Assembly: GCA_023091735.1 (NCBI GenBank)
Contig: JALKBU010000002.1
Span: forward strand, 124,001 to 188,000
DNA from: Trichomonas tenax
Taxonomy: Eukaryota; Parabasalia; Trichomonadida; Trichomonadidae
Direction: 5' to 3'
Length of the DNA stretch: 64,000 nucleotides
A program made the position numbers and the translations under genes. The notes beneath the pieces were generated by a model, which saw nothing but the letters and a program-made list of their open reading frames with translations, was not told the DNA's origin and ran no database searches. Below, one piece after another: positions 17,158 to 27,723 of the stretch (the stretch's first letter is position 1; each line of letters opens with the position of its first letter).

Positions 17158-20100
17158 CTATTGTTTGAATGGTGCCATTTGAGATATGAATTGAATGCTG
17201 ATTTCACTTTGATCATGTATCAATTGGTCGGAATATGTCAAAAAGAAGGCTATTATATCGGCTTCTGGACTATTTTCTATACTCAAGAAGAATGAAAATA
17301 GACCAGTTGTTCGATATGTTGGATTCATTGCAATAAATGAATTTTCACGAATGAGGTTGATAATAAGACCCTTATATACATCAATGTAATCTTGAATAAC
17401 TGCATTTGATTCAATTTGCTGTGCACATATCTCTCGAAGCAGATCAATTGAACACATATTAATTGGTAATAGCTTAAAAATTTCAAGAAGAGGAGCAGAA
17501 AATTGTGATTGTCCATTAACAAACAAAATATCAATAATTTCAGGAATTAGATCATCAATTTTGAAATCTGTGTTCGAATATGCAAACAGTGCTTCAATAA
17601 ATTCGTTTGATTTGTTTCCTGTTTTCATTACGTAAAATGCCCATTTTAACAAAAATATTGGTTTGGCTGGATCAAGAGGGAAGAAACCAACAGTTTCTCC
17701 GAAATGAGAGATCCAAAATGACTCATTCGATTCCAATAAAACATGTTCTAATTCGCGAATACAATGAAATGCTGAAACAATCGAATCACTAAAATCTTCC
17801 ATATCCAATTTATCTTGAATAGCTTTGATATATTTATTATAAAATTCCGCTAATTGTATCTCTATGTTAGCTGTAATATTCATCACTGATAAACAAACTT
17901 TTTCTGAATGTTCACCAAAACGAATAATAAATGAGAAACTATTTCTTAAAACGGTTAATGCATTAATGAAATTCTCATTGAGTTGCACATTTCTCATCAA
18001 AATAAATTCTAAATTGAAAAATTCCAAGGATACTTCTTGATTATCAATCTTTTGAAGAATGTGACCAAAAATTGATGAACTCAAATAACAAAGCTCATAT
18101 TCATACGAATCAAAATTAATTATATAAATAAGTATTTTTTGGATTGCGGCTGTTATTTCCATGTATTTTTCAGGAACAATTAGATCGTTCTCGAGATTCT
18201 TAAGTATAATATCCAATATTAAAGAAACATTATCGAATGTAGTGATTTCAGTGCAATAATAAACATTTTCTGCCGAATTAAATCGAACTGAATACTCAAG
18301 GAGTTCATCCATTGGTGTGTTTCCAGGAAGCTTTCTAACATCAATATCCTGGCCTAAATAAAATACTAATCGGGAAATAAGGGAAGTGATCAATTCTATT
18401 ACAGCTTCTCTGTTGATATTTGCAATCGAAAATATTGCATCATTTATTTCATTTAAAATAGATATATCAGCATTATCAAGATCAAATTGTGCAAGCGAAT
18501 CCCTAAATGTGCCAATATAACTGTCATTATTAAATTCTTTCAATTCAATGATTGATATTGTTGATGCACATTTAACAGCACTTAAATAAACACTTGAAAT
18601 CAAGTAAGGAGTTGCTAATATATGCATTGAAAGTCCAAATAAGTTTTCCGCGTATTCTCGAACATGATTTTTGCAACATGAAAACAAAACTGTAGATAGT
18701 TCAAAAATGAATGCACTTAAACCTGCTGCATCAACATCTTGCTGGCTTTCAATTAGACTATATATGTTGCTGAGTATTTGCTTTTGTTTTTCGCATGTTG
18801 ACACAACCCAGTGTTTATTTATTTGCCCGTATTTAGTAATTGCGTTTATGAGTTCTTTAGTAATAAGAAATTCAGTTTCAAGACTAATTCTTTCAATTGC
18901 TAAATTCATTATTTCGTACGCTTGCTCATTTTCTTTTGGCTCAAACATGTATTGTTCAGCTATTACTGTAAGGAAGCGTGAACATATTAATCTTAAACTA
19001 GCATCTTCATGACTCAACGAGGCAACTATTTGATCATAAAATAATGATTTTAATGATTGAGATGTAGTTCTTGATAAATATTCAAAGCATTCATTGATAA
19101 TTTGAAGAGCACATTTAACATGATTGACATCTTCTTGAAGTCCGAATAAATATTCCTCAATCCATGCTGACCATTCAACGTCAGATGCAAATTTCTGTGC
19201 AATTACTACAAAGATTTTAATTGCATCACTAAATAAAGATTGGTCTTCTGACGGATTTACAAAAGGATTATAACCTTCTACAGTCGCAAGGCATAAAGGG
19301 AATAAGAATTCTGTAATAAAATCTCTTATGCTATCTTTGAAATGATCGGAATATATTATCATCATTTGAAGTAGACAATAAAGAATGTTACTTACAACTT
19401 TTTCTGAGCTACTATAATTTGAGATCATTTGAATAAAGAGATTAACAAATTCTAGAATTGAAGGAGCGAGAAAATGATTAGAAATGCTGATGTATGTATC
19501 AAAAATTGAGAAAAGTTGAACTAATAATGTTTCATCGGAAAGCGCACTAAAAACATTATAAATGTATTGCGTGTATTGAGACATTTCAATTTGTTGGGAT
19601 AAAATCATGATAAATGGAATAAGAACTACATGAATCTCTAAAGGCGTTTGCTCATTATTAACAAATCTTTCAATTAGTTCATTATAGATTTTTGGATTCT
19701 CTGCAGGTGATAAAATTTGTGATGAAATTGACATCGTTATATTTTGTATAGATTGTTTAACAATATCTAAAGTCACTGATTGTATTCCATTTAAAAACAA
19801 ATCTAAAATTATTGGCGGAAATTGCATTAATTTTGTTGTTTGAATAAGGAAATTTGATAGATTTTTACGAATATTTGAATCGATTTGTTCATTTAAATAA
19901 AGGCTCTGGAAAATTGGAAGAATATGGCTTTCAAATAAATCTGGTGTTAAAATACTTTGAACTGCTGGAAATTTCCTAACAACAACAGTTAGCAATATAA
20001 TTGATGCCTTTTGCAGCATATCATTTTGACTCTGAATAAAATTTAATAATAAATTGATAGAATCCAATGTATTATCCACTATATACTGATTAAACAACTG

Positions 20101-20178
20101 CTCACTTTCAAGCCTTTCCTCATTATTTTGAGAGGTCAAAGAAAGAAGGACAACTTGTTGAAAATTCTCTTCATTCAT
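17158..20178 (-). CDS. Importin-beta/karyopherin-like HEAT-repeat protein
   Basis: A 1006-residue all-helical protein. The N-terminus (NFQQVVLLSLTSQNNEERL, then a SEQLFNQYI stretch) has the importin-N pattern in which a short helix is followed by N..R..AE..L, and the rest is a continuous series of HEAT-like helical pairs. Size and layout fit importin-5/Kap121 or importin-4 type nuclear import receptors, although repeat sequences diverge too far to name the member. The ATG at 20178 lies 16 bases after the initiator TCACTTTTTT. No intron or frame break is visible. Confidence 0.75.
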   Translation of the reverse strand: MNEENFQQVVLLSLTSQNNEERLESEQLFNQYIVDNTLDSINLLLNFIQSQNDMLQKASIILLTVVVRKFPAVQSILTPDLFESHILPIFQSLYLNEQIDSNIRKNLSNFLIQTTKLMQFPPIILDLFLNGIQSVTLDIVKQSIQNITMSISSQILSPAENPKIYNELIERFVNNEQTPLEIHVVLIPFIMILSQQIEMSQYTQYIYNVFSALSDETLLVQLFSIFDTYISISNHFLAPSILEFVNLFIQMISNYSSSEKVVSNILYCLLQMMIIYSDHFKDSIRDFITEFLFPLCLATVEGYNPFVNPSEDQSLFSDAIKIFVVIAQKFASDVEWSAWIEEYLFGLQEDVNHVKCALQIINECFEYLSRTTSQSLKSLFYDQIVASLSHEDASLRLICSRFLTVIAEQYMFEPKENEQAYEIMNLAIERISLETEFLITKELINAITKYGQINKHWVVSTCEKQKQILSNIYSLIESQQDVDAAGLSAFIFELSTVLFSCCKNHVREYAENLFGLSMHILATPYLISSVYLSAVKCASTISIIELKEFNNDSYIGTFRDSLAQFDLDNADISILNEINDAIFSIANINREAVIELITSLISRLVFYLGQDIDVRKLPGNTPMDELLEYSVRFNSAENVYYCTEITTFDNVSLILDIILKNLENDLIVPEKYMEITAAIQKILIYIINFDSYEYELCYLSSSIFGHILQKIDNQEVSLEFFNLEFILMRNVQLNENFINALTVLRNSFSFIIRFGEHSEKVCLSVMNITANIEIQLAEFYNKYIKAIQDKLDMEDFSDSIVSAFHCIRELEHVLLESNESFWISHFGETVGFFPLDPAKPIFLLKWAFYVMKTGNKSNEFIEALFAYSNTDFKIDDLIPEIIDILFVNGQSQFSAPLLEIFKLLPINMCSIDLLREICAQQIESNAVIQDYIDVYKGLIINLIRENSFIAMNPTYRTTGLFSFFLSIENSPEADIIAFFLTYSDQLIHDQSEISIQFISQMAPFKQ

Positions 20179-20194
20179 GTTAATAATGAATTAC

Positions 20195-20204
20195 AAAAAA
20201 GTGA
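20195..20204 (-). promoter_or_regulatory. Initiator of the importin-like gene
   Basis: TCACTTTTTT on the minus strand, 16 bases before the ATG. Confidence 0.65.
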
Positions 20205-20366
20205 CATTATATTTATGAATGGTTCAACTTGTGTTTTAGTCGCTAAATTTGAATTGCTTTCGCAAGCTTGCCCACGCCACCTACAACATTTAAACATCAT
20301 AAGCACGCCTCCAAATAGTATAATAAGCTATTTACTCGACTTCTAGAATAATGTCAAAAAGATAAA

Positions 20367-20396
20367 TTTACATGACAAGTTTTAATTTACATGACA
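20367..20396 (+). promoter_or_regulatory. Paired TTTACATGACA motifs
   Basis: TTTACATGACAA (20367-20378) and TTTACATGACA (20386-20396) are two head-to-tail copies of the reverse form of TTTGNCATGTAAA, between the divergent importin-like and P2 genes. Confidence 0.45.
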
Positions 20397-21023
20397 TAAA
20401 TTTTAAATCAATAATTTGACTTTAAAAGATTCAAATTTTAACTTTGTTTGATGTTGAAACACACCGCAATGATGAATAGAATTTCATATAATTTATGTTG
20501 AGCATCAAACACACAATCAAAAAATCAATGAAAATCGAATCCAATTTGAGAAATCTACTTGGGATTGAACTAAAATAATACATTGCACACATTAAGGATA
20601 TATTATTTGTCAAGTCTAATAGTGTGCTTACTAATAAAAGTATCATTTGATTTGCATTTGTTTCATTTATTATTGTGAAAACCTGCTTTTAATCATGAAA
20701 CATAAATGACATCGAGTCTATGCGTTTATGATACATATATTATTGAATACTGAAGAAATTGATCAAAAACTCGATATATCTTGAGAAGTGGAAGGGATAT
20801 AGGATCATTATATGAATGAATATGAAGCATCATTGAATTTGAGCATAGACTATAAATATGGAATCATAATAATGAGTTTTCGAAATGAATAAAAAATATC
20901 ATTAGCTTTTGTGTCAAAATGTTAGATAATATTATAGAGAATAGAAATATATTCTTATATCTTCATAAAACGCGCCTAGAGCTATGAGGACGATAAAAAG
21001 CGGTTTTGGTCAAGCCTTTTAAG

Positions 21024-21344
21024 ATGAGGTATATTGCTGCTTATCTTCTTTCTGTTGCTGCCGGTAACGAAAAGCCAAGTGTTGATCAGGTTAAGAAGAT
21101 CCTCGAGGCTGCTGGTGTCGAAATCGATGCTGCTCAGCTTGAGGCCGTTGTCACAAAGATGAACGAGAAGAAAGTTGACGAGCTTGTCGAGGCTGGCAAG
21201 AAGGAAATGGACAAGGTTGGTGGTGCCGCCCCAGCTGCTGGTGGTGCTGCTCCAGCTGCTGCTGCCGCTGCTGCTCCAAAGGAGGAGGAGAAGGAGGAAG
21301 AGGCCGCTGCTCCACTTGACCTCGGCGATATGTTCGACTTCTAA
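21024..21344 (+). CDS. RPLP2: 60S acidic ribosomal protein P2
   Basis: A 106-residue stalk protein of the large ribosomal subunit. MRYIAAYLLSVAAGNEKPSV is the classic P2 N-terminus, followed by ILEAAGVEID, an Ala/Gly hinge and a charged tail. The usual eukaryotic terminal MGFGLFD is replaced by DLGDMFDF, a divergent factor-binding end. Codon bias is strong and GC is high compared with neighbours, as expected for a highly expressed gene. The ATG at 21024 is the natural P2 start; a CCTTTTAAG block sits directly before it. Confidence 0.97.
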   Translation: MRYIAAYLLSVAAGNEKPSVDQVKKILEAAGVEIDAAQLEAVVTKMNEKKVDELVEAGKKEMDKVGGAAPAAGGAAPAAAAAAAPKEEEKEEEAAAPLDLGDMFDF

Positions 21345-21711
21345 AAGACACTTACACTTGCCATCTTTATAAATAAACAAATTATTAATATACAAAAATC
21401 ATCATCGATCATAAATCTCGAAATCTCCGCCTTTGTATTCCGATTACGTACACTAAATAGTTTCTGAATACAAATATATTTGGTTTGATTTTTACTTTTT
21501 ACAACCAAAATCATAAATTGACATAATGCAATATAAAATGTCAATTTATTTCTGAATTTTGTCATGTAAAGTACCATAATCCATCTCTCAATCTAAAATA
21601 TTCGAGATAAAACTTTTAAAAAACAATTGATATTGGGTTTTAGGTTATTGAATATTTTTTTCTAAAGTTATATCACAATAAAATGAAACTATATGATTTA
21701 TTCGTCGTAAT
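21345..21711. other. Convergent spacer with a TTTGTCATGTAAA motif
   Basis: TTTGTCATGTAAA at 21558-21570 is a clear match to the recurrent motif although the flanking genes converge here. No gene is seen. Confidence 0.45.
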
Positions 21712-24700
21712 TTATAATTCAGGATCATAAACAATTTCTTCATCACTAAAAACATATGAGATAGATTGCTCAAATTCTTGAGGTGTGCAATACCGACGGA
21801 TAACACCAATATCTGGATCTAATGTCATGAACTGGACATACATTTGCATTTCGTTTAGCAAGTCTTCGCCATGCTCACTCAGTGATATGCGCTTTGTAGC
21901 AAACTTTCTAATAGTGCCATGATAAAATTGTTCACAGGAAGAAGTTTCCCAATTGAATTTCTTCATATCGATGATAAGACTTGATGGATTAAGGAATGGA
22001 CGCCCAAGGCGATTGTTGACGTTCTTGGTCTTCATCCAATACTTGTCTTTTTGTAATTTAGCCGAATCAGTGAACTTTGGAGCTGCAACAACGCAGTTCT
22101 TGAGATCCATATTGACAAATGATGTCGAACTACGTTTCCAGAAAACGTTTCCATCTGTAATAAGAACTAGACGCGCTTCAGGTGCAGCAAAGCTTGCGTA
22201 GTTGAACTTGAAATAGTTCCAAACGAGTTCTGGAAGAATATCACAACGTGTTATTGGATGCACAAACAAAGGTATAACTTCAAGTTTTTCTTGTGAGACT
22301 TTGTCAACAGGAATGTGTGCAAACACATGAATAACAAGATCATTCTTTCCAAGCATGGATTTATAGCAGCTATCGAAGGATGAGTAATAATTAGGTATGT
22401 ATGATGTGACAATATGCGGTGATTTATCTGCGTTAAACTCTGGCTTTCCTTTTCGACCATATATTGTCTTCTGAAGAGGAACCCAAGAGTCAACAGCAAA
22501 ATCAGTGTAAGCAGCAACTGGTGCTGCAACAGGAATCCAGCATTCTTCACCAACAGGACGATATATCTTGTTTGCAATGATGTAATCGCTATTTTTTGCA
22601 TAACCATCATTCATTATATTCTTGATAGTAAACGTTGTGTTGGTTGTGTGCTCAACGCCCCAAGTTGTTCTTGGATACTCTACAAGCCAGAAATCACCAT
22701 CATATTCGACTTTGCCTTCATCATCAGGGTAATAAAAGTTTCGTACTTGCGGAGCGAAATATACTTCACTAGATGGAGGGAGGATAGGCATAATTCTGAT
22801 TCCAGCAATTCCTGATGCGGCTGCTTCGAGAACAGCATCAAGAGCAAGGGGCATCTCATCACTGAATGGATCCATATTAATGCAGATCTGCATTGGGTTG
22901 TTTGGATCGTGATGAATGACTGAGTACGTATCAGGACAATGGAAACGTTCAATGTCGCGACGTTTGTCGTTACCTCTCCAGAATGTCGTGACTATCTTCT
23001 GCTTGAGGTCCATCATAGGGATAACTGCGGAATATGCCAAGTTAACATATTGTACGACATAGTCGATCTCATTAGGTGTCATCTTCCTGTTGAAGCAGTA
23101 TGGACCAATAAGCGTTGCGTATTTTGATGTTAGCTTTGTAGTTTTGATGAATGTCTTTGATGGCCTATTGATGACAGAGATTGTTGCAGGCTCTGTGATT
23201 TCTTCATTATATCCAACAAAAACGACAAATGTTTTATCATATGTACTCTGAACTGTCATACTAGAAGCGATTTCAACAGCTGTATCAACCAAACTCTGTG
23301 ATGAGACATCAGAGATATCAATTGCATCGGACTCTGTGATTGTGATCGGAGGCTGTACTGCTTCCATGTGGAGAGAATTATTGTTGAAATATTCGTCCCA
23401 CTCTGTATCGACAGATATCATGTTAAACTTTCCAAGCAACATCAATCTCTCTACTTCATTATCAACATGCTTAGATGCTGAAAGGAATTTAGGAACATCT
23501 TTAATGAATTGACCGTTGATCTGTATCTCTGATTTAGAAAGATTGTGTTTTTCTTTGTAATCTTGCATTTCTTGGATTTGCTTATAATCATTTTCATAGA
23601 ATACATGGTTATGAAGATTCTCCCATTTGATGTTAGGGAATGCTTCTTTGAAAGCTTTCTTGTAGTTTCTATCTTGCATACCTGTGAAAAGATATAACAA
23701 AGAGCCACGCATTGAGCACGTGTTCTTGATGTGATAGAAACCGAGCATTATTTCTTCTTCGACTTTATTGCCTCTCTCAGCAATAGGGAAGACAGTGAGA
23801 TCGATTGATTTTTCACTCTTCTCTATTTCAAATGCATAGTTCATTAACGCAAGAGCTTCAGGCGATGACAAATCGAAGAATATATTCATTTTCAATTTAT
23901 TTGTAGGAGTCTCTAAGAATGTTTTTTGACTTGAGAAATCGAACTGCTTTGGTTTCGGCTTTTCATGATACTTCTCAGAAGGATTGACAAAATGGCAGCC
24001 GTGATATTCAAATGGTATTTCCGTGTAGTGGTGGACCTCAAAAAAGTTGTGGCCTATTGAAACATTATCAAAAACACCCGGAGGAAGCTGCAATTTGGTA
24101 ACAAGTGCATCAAACATTTTCACTTCATCAACGACTGCACGTGATATACTGTAATAATCGTGTCTTATTTGATGTCCATTGACGAGAATGAATGGATTTG
24201 ACTGTGGCATCTTGCTAGAATATTGAAATTCTGTTGATTTTTCGATATCCATTTGTGAAATCGCAAGTAAATAGTCTGTGAGCTTATTTAACATGTCTTT
24301 GAAGAAAGATAATTGTTCTAATGTGTCTGTAAACTTTGAAAAAGCTGATAAAAACTTAAGATGAAACTTTGAAGTGTTGAATTCTGGACTTTGTTGCGTT
24401 GCAAATACTCCCCAACCTTTAGTTTGATGAGAAGTACCGCTTATATTGAATTTTGTACTTGCTTTAGGTTTATAAAGATTTGTTCTCAATGAAAAATCAA
24501 GTAATGAGACGAAAGGCTGTTCTAACACTGCTTCCGATTGTAAAATGAGATCTTCGCGATTATTAAATTGGTTACTATCGATGAATATTTTGAAATTTTT
24601 ATAAAATTGTGGGCAATTCTCAGAAACGAACGCTAAGGCCTCCGTTTCAAGTGTAGAACTAAATCCTTCAGCAAGCATTTCAGCTTTTTGTTTACAAAAT

Positions 24701-24729
24701 GTGAGCTGAATAAAAACAAAATTAAACAT
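21712..24729 (-). CDS. UDP-glucose:glycoprotein glucosyltransferase-like protein, degenerate DxD
   Basis: A 1005-residue protein that follows the UGGT plan: a short N-terminal signal-like segment (MFNFVFIQLTFC), thioredoxin-like folding-sensor regions (NPFILVNGHQI near the family's FLNGL.I), a beta-rich linker (GDFWLVEYPRTTWGVEHTT), and a C-terminal GT24-like domain with DKYWMKTKNVNNRLGRPFLN and PSSLIIDMKKFNW. UGGT reglucosylates misfolded N-glycoproteins in the ER lumen. The metal-binding DxD (DAD in typical UGGTs) reads DGN at about residues 859-861, and the protein is shorter than the usual 1500 residues, so activity is doubtful. The frame opens at TTG; I used the ATG at 24729. Confidence 0.75.
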   Translation of the reverse strand: MFNFVFIQLTFCKQKAEMLAEGFSSTLETEALAFVSENCPQFYKNFKIFIDSNQFNNREDLILQSEAVLEQPFVSLLDFSLRTNLYKPKASTKFNISGTSHQTKGWGVFATQQSPEFNTSKFHLKFLSAFSKFTDTLEQLSFFKDMLNKLTDYLLAISQMDIEKSTEFQYSSKMPQSNPFILVNGHQIRHDYYSISRAVVDEVKMFDALVTKLQLPPGVFDNVSIGHNFFEVHHYTEIPFEYHGCHFVNPSEKYHEKPKPKQFDFSSQKTFLETPTNKLKMNIFFDLSSPEALALMNYAFEIEKSEKSIDLTVFPIAERGNKVEEEIMLGFYHIKNTCSMRGSLLYLFTGMQDRNYKKAFKEAFPNIKWENLHNHVFYENDYKQIQEMQDYKEKHNLSKSEIQINGQFIKDVPKFLSASKHVDNEVERLMLLGKFNMISVDTEWDEYFNNNSLHMEAVQPPITITESDAIDISDVSSQSLVDTAVEIASSMTVQSTYDKTFVVFVGYNEEITEPATISVINRPSKTFIKTTKLTSKYATLIGPYCFNRKMTPNEIDYVVQYVNLAYSAVIPMMDLKQKIVTTFWRGNDKRRDIERFHCPDTYSVIHHDPNNPMQICINMDPFSDEMPLALDAVLEAAASGIAGIRIMPILPPSSEVYFAPQVRNFYYPDDEGKVEYDGDFWLVEYPRTTWGVEHTTNTTFTIKNIMNDGYAKNSDYIIANKIYRPVGEECWIPVAAPVAAYTDFAVDSWVPLQKTIYGRKGKPEFNADKSPHIVTSYIPNYYSSFDSCYKSMLGKNDLVIHVFAHIPVDKVSQEKLEVIPLFVHPITRCDILPELVWNYFKFNYASFAAPEARLVLITDGNVFWKRSSTSFVNMDLKNCVVAAPKFTDSAKLQKDKYWMKTKNVNNRLGRPFLNPSSLIIDMKKFNWETSSCEQFYHGTIRKFATKRISLSEHGEDLLNEMQMYVQFMTLDPDIGVIRRYCTPQEFEQSISYVFSDEEIVYDPEL

Positions 24730-24730
24730 C

Positions 24731-24741
24731 AAAATAAATGA
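24731..24741 (-). promoter_or_regulatory. Initiator of the UGGT-like gene
   Basis: TCATTTATTTT on the minus strand directly before the ATG. Confidence 0.6.
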
Positions 24742-24869
24742 AACAAAAGTACTTCACAAACATACGCAGCACAACTTCATTCATAAAATTTCATCATTTT
24801 CATGATTTATATGTTAAATTATCGAAATTATTTGATATTTATGTTAACATTCTCAGCGCAGGCTTCACA

Positions 24870-25883
24870 TTAAACTTCAAATTCAGTGATTGGAGCATCT
24901 CTCTTGTCCTTAATCGTCCAAAGTCCTGCTCTGAAGTAGATAGCGATCTGGACTAAGTCAATTGCCATCTTAATCATTCCTGATATCTTCATCTTGCTGT
25001 CTCCAATTTCATTCCATTCAACAGGAACTTCAGCGACTTCCATGAGTCTTGACTTTGCGATGACGAGAAGTTCTGGGTCGAAGCACCATCTCTGAACGTG
25101 CTGGTTCGGGAATAGCCATCTTGCAGCCTCTCTTGAAAAGAGTTTGAAGCCGCATTGTGTATCTTTGATTCCTCTAACGCCAGCGAGTGTGATCAGCATG
25201 TGGAAACCAAGTCCGAGGAACTTGCGCATTGGTGTTCTGTTTGCTTTGTCCGCTCCTTCAAGGTGAGCACGAGATCCGACAACAATTGCTTCTTTGTTGA
25301 TAGTCATGAGGCTCTTGATCTTCTTCTCGAGCTCTCCGAATTCATCAATCTTTGTTGCACCATCGGCATCAACCATAAGAATGAGTTCTCCCCTTGAATG
25401 CAAACATCCGGCTTGAACAGCAGCGCCTTTGCCCATATTTCTTGGCTGGTTCAATAACCTGATTTGTGGATGCTTAAACGCGTAGTTTGTGACAATTTCG
25501 GCCGTATTATCCTTTGATCCATCATTAACAACAATAATTTCCCATGTAAACTCCGGATTTTCTGCAGCTCTGCGTTCCAAATATGCTACTGTGTCATCCA
25601 ACATTGGTGTAATGCGCTTGGATTCGTTGTAAGCTGGAACAACGAATGTTGTGTAAACTTCTGGCGGCGAAAACACCGTCGGGTATGGAACCGGGTCATT
25701 AGGTGAAGGCGACGGTTCAATGTAATAACTGATCTTTTCAGGATCTGTTGTCGGCAAAATTGTTAAATCGTATAAAGTCTTATCAGAAACGAACCTCGTG
25801 CACAACGCGTAAATAAATGTGATGATGAGCAACAAAAAGAGGATGTTGCTGATTAAATTTGCGATTGGAGGAAGATCGCTCAT
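24870..25883 (-). CDS. ALG5: Dolichyl-phosphate beta-glucosyltransferase
   Basis: A 337-residue ER-membrane GT2 enzyme that makes dolichyl-P-glucose from UDP-glucose. An N-terminal membrane anchor (residues about 12-30) is followed by [54 protein letters not shown] (the catalytic DxD), GSRAHLEGA and [19 protein letters not shown]. These are family-specific and separate it from dolichyl-P-mannose synthase. It lies 140 bases upstream of the UGGT-like gene on the same strand, and is divergent from RFT1. Confidence 0.97.
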   Translation of the reverse strand: MSDLPPIANLISNILFLLLIITFIYALCTRFVSDKTLYDLTILPTTDPEKISYYIEPSPSPNDPVPYPTVFSPPEVYTTFVVPAYNESKRITPMLDDTVAYLERRAAENPEFTWEIIVVNDGSKDNTAEIVTNYAFKHPQIRLLNQPRNMGKGAAVQAGCLHSRGELILMVDADGATKIDEFGELEKKIKSLMTINKEAIVVGSRAHLEGADKANRTPMRKFLGLGFHMLITLAGVRGIKDTQCGFKLFSREAARWLFPNQHVQRWCFDPELLVIAKSRLMEVAEVPVEWNEIGDSKMKISGMIKMAIDLVQIAIYFRAGLWTIKDKRDAPITEFEV

Positions 25884-26243
25884 TTAATTTTGTCACCTTT
25901 TTAATCATGTCACATTTTCTTCAAAAACATTTGGTGTGATATGTCATAGGAACATTCCAAAAATGAGTTAAACACTGAGAACGTAGATTGGATGTGCACC
26001 TAAGCTATACAACATATTTCAATTGCATCCTTGCAAAAGTTCTCTATATTACAATAGAAGAAGATAATTTAGATAGATGCTAATAATGTGATGATGTAGA
26101 TCTTCAACTCATTGAGCAATATGATTTCCGTGTTATTTTTTTTGACAAATGAGACTTTCACGCCCGTAAATGATCTAAAATTTGATAAGTTTCTGTAACT
26201 TTGACAAATAAATATTTTACAATCAAATCACTTTATTTTATAA
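25884..26243. other. Divergent promoter region between ALG5 and RFT1
   Basis: It contains the RFT1 initiator at 26228. TTTGACAAAT occurs at about 26139 and 26196. No clear initiator is visible on the ALG5 side. Confidence 0.5.
26228..26237 (+). promoter_or_regulatory. Initiator of the RFT1 gene
   Basis: TCACTTTATT, 7 bases before the ATG at 26244. Confidence 0.65.
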
Positions 26244-27641
26244 ATGGATAACTTCTTGAAATTTTGGTCATCACACTTTTTGTTCCAAGTATTTTCGAAA
26301 GTTATCAGTTTCACTTCTAACCAGTTACTCATACGTTCTCTTCCTCCCTCATTATTCGGAATATGGAGCGTGAGACTTGCATTAATACAGGAAACAATCG
26401 TTTTCTGGTCGAGAGACGGAATACGAAAGGCTGCTTCACGCAGTTCTAACCCATATAGGTTCACAATTTTGCCTTTTATTATTGGAATTTTAACATCTCC
26501 GATTGTTATTTATTTATCATTGAAATCGGCACCAAATATTGATGGGTACGCTATTGCTGTTATAATGACAGCGATATCTTCGATTTTGGAGCTGATCGGT
26601 GAAATGTGGGCTGTTCCCCAAATTGCTGCAATGGATGGATCAATTATTGCTAAAACAACAGGACCAGCTTATTTAGTTCGAAGTGTTTCCTCGATTGTTT
26701 TATCTAGATATTTATTTAAGTCTGAAGAAAATCCATTTCCTTTAATGGTCAGCTTCGGCACAGCAAATATCATCTTCGGACTCATGGTTATTGCTGGGTA
26801 CTTCTTCAGATGTGGTAAACCACGCATTGAAAGATCTACAAAAGAAGAATATAACGCGATCAAACCATTCGCTGTGCAAACAATCTTACAGTGGCTATTT
26901 TCACAAGGTGAACGCATGGTATTGATTGCTTCGAATACAGAAGAACAAATAGGCGTTTATGGCTTTGTTTCCGATATAAGTTCATTGATTGCTCGTCTTT
27001 TATTCGCTCCAATCGAAGCCTCAGTTTTCTCTATGTGCGCAAGCAAGACGCCTCTTCAATTCGACATGTACTGCTTTATTGTAAGGTTCGTTGTCTATAT
27101 TGGTCTTTGCTCAGCGTCATTCGGCCCTCCAATCGGTCCATTAGTTCTCCAAAAGGTTTACAGCAAGCGCTGGAGTGGCGAAGAAAGCAAATCCGCGCTT
27201 TGCGCATTCATGAGAATCATGCCTGTTATGGCATTAAACGGAGTTACAGAAGCATTCACTAATGCACGTCTCAGCGAAAAATCATTGATGTACTACAACA
27301 TTCTTTTAGCTGTTGTTTCATTTGCATACTTTGGATTGATATTCTACTTATCGCAGATCTATGGAACGACAGGAGCAATTATGGCAAATGGCGTTAACAT
27401 GACTTTAAGGTCAATTATGGCAATTAGCGTTATTTACAACGAATTCAAGAGGATTAAGTCGCTGTTCCCGAATTTTGTTATCATTGGCGCATTTGTTCTT
27501 TTAATTGTTTATGGAACAACGCTGAAATTACTGACTGTTTTCTTGTTGATCCCTGTTTACGGAGTAACGATTCTTTTCGATGAAAGAAAGGCTATTCATA
27601 AGCTCTATAATAATTTAAAACGCAAGAATAAGCAAGAATGA
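26244..27641 (+). CDS. RFT1: RFT1-like lipid-linked oligosaccharide protein
   Basis: A 465-residue multi-pass ER membrane protein of the RFT1 family, required for use of the Man5GlcNAc2-PP-dolichol intermediate in N-glycosylation (whether as flippase or otherwise is debated). The conserved start is visible as SKVISFTSNQLLIRSLPPSLFG, then RLALIQETIVFWSRDGIRKA, matching the family's V+LEL...T.LFLSREGFR. About twelve hydrophobic segments follow, with YGTTGAIMANGVNM late in the protein. It ends in a basic KRKNKQE tail. It is divergent from ALG5, so two glycosylation genes share a 360-bp promoter region. Confidence 0.92.
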   Translation: MDNFLKFWSSHFLFQVFSKVISFTSNQLLIRSLPPSLFGIWSVRLALIQETIVFWSRDGIRKAASRSSNPYRFTILPFIIGILTSPIVIYLSLKSAPNIDGYAIAVIMTAISSILELIGEMWAVPQIAAMDGSIIAKTTGPAYLVRSVSSIVLSRYLFKSEENPFPLMVSFGTANIIFGLMVIAGYFFRCGKPRIERSTKEEYNAIKPFAVQTILQWLFSQGERMVLIASNTEEQIGVYGFVSDISSLIARLLFAPIEASVFSMCASKTPLQFDMYCFIVRFVVYIGLCSASFGPPIGPLVLQKVYSKRWSGEESKSALCAFMRIMPVMALNGVTEAFTNARLSEKSLMYYNILLAVVSFAYFGLIFYLSQIYGTTGAIMANGVNMTLRSIMAISVIYNEFKRIKSLFPNFVIIGAFVLLIVYGTTLKLLTVFLLIPVYGVTILFDERKAIHKLYNNLKRKNKQE

Positions 27642-27723
27642 GGTAATTTATTCTTGCTAGGAATTAATTTGTTATATAAAAATATACAGTTTTTCAATAC
27701 ATGAACATTTACGTCTTTACAAT

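Larger units (their letters stand above)
20179..21023. other. Divergent intergenic region
   Basis: Shared upstream region of the importin-like and ribosomal P2 genes. It holds the importin initiator and a tandem TTTACATGACA pair. I see no further gene. Confidence 0.5.

Noticed and set aside
17062..17295. Plus-strand frame overlapping the end of the importin-like gene
   Set aside because: Antisense shadow of a long, well-supported gene with no recognisable domain.
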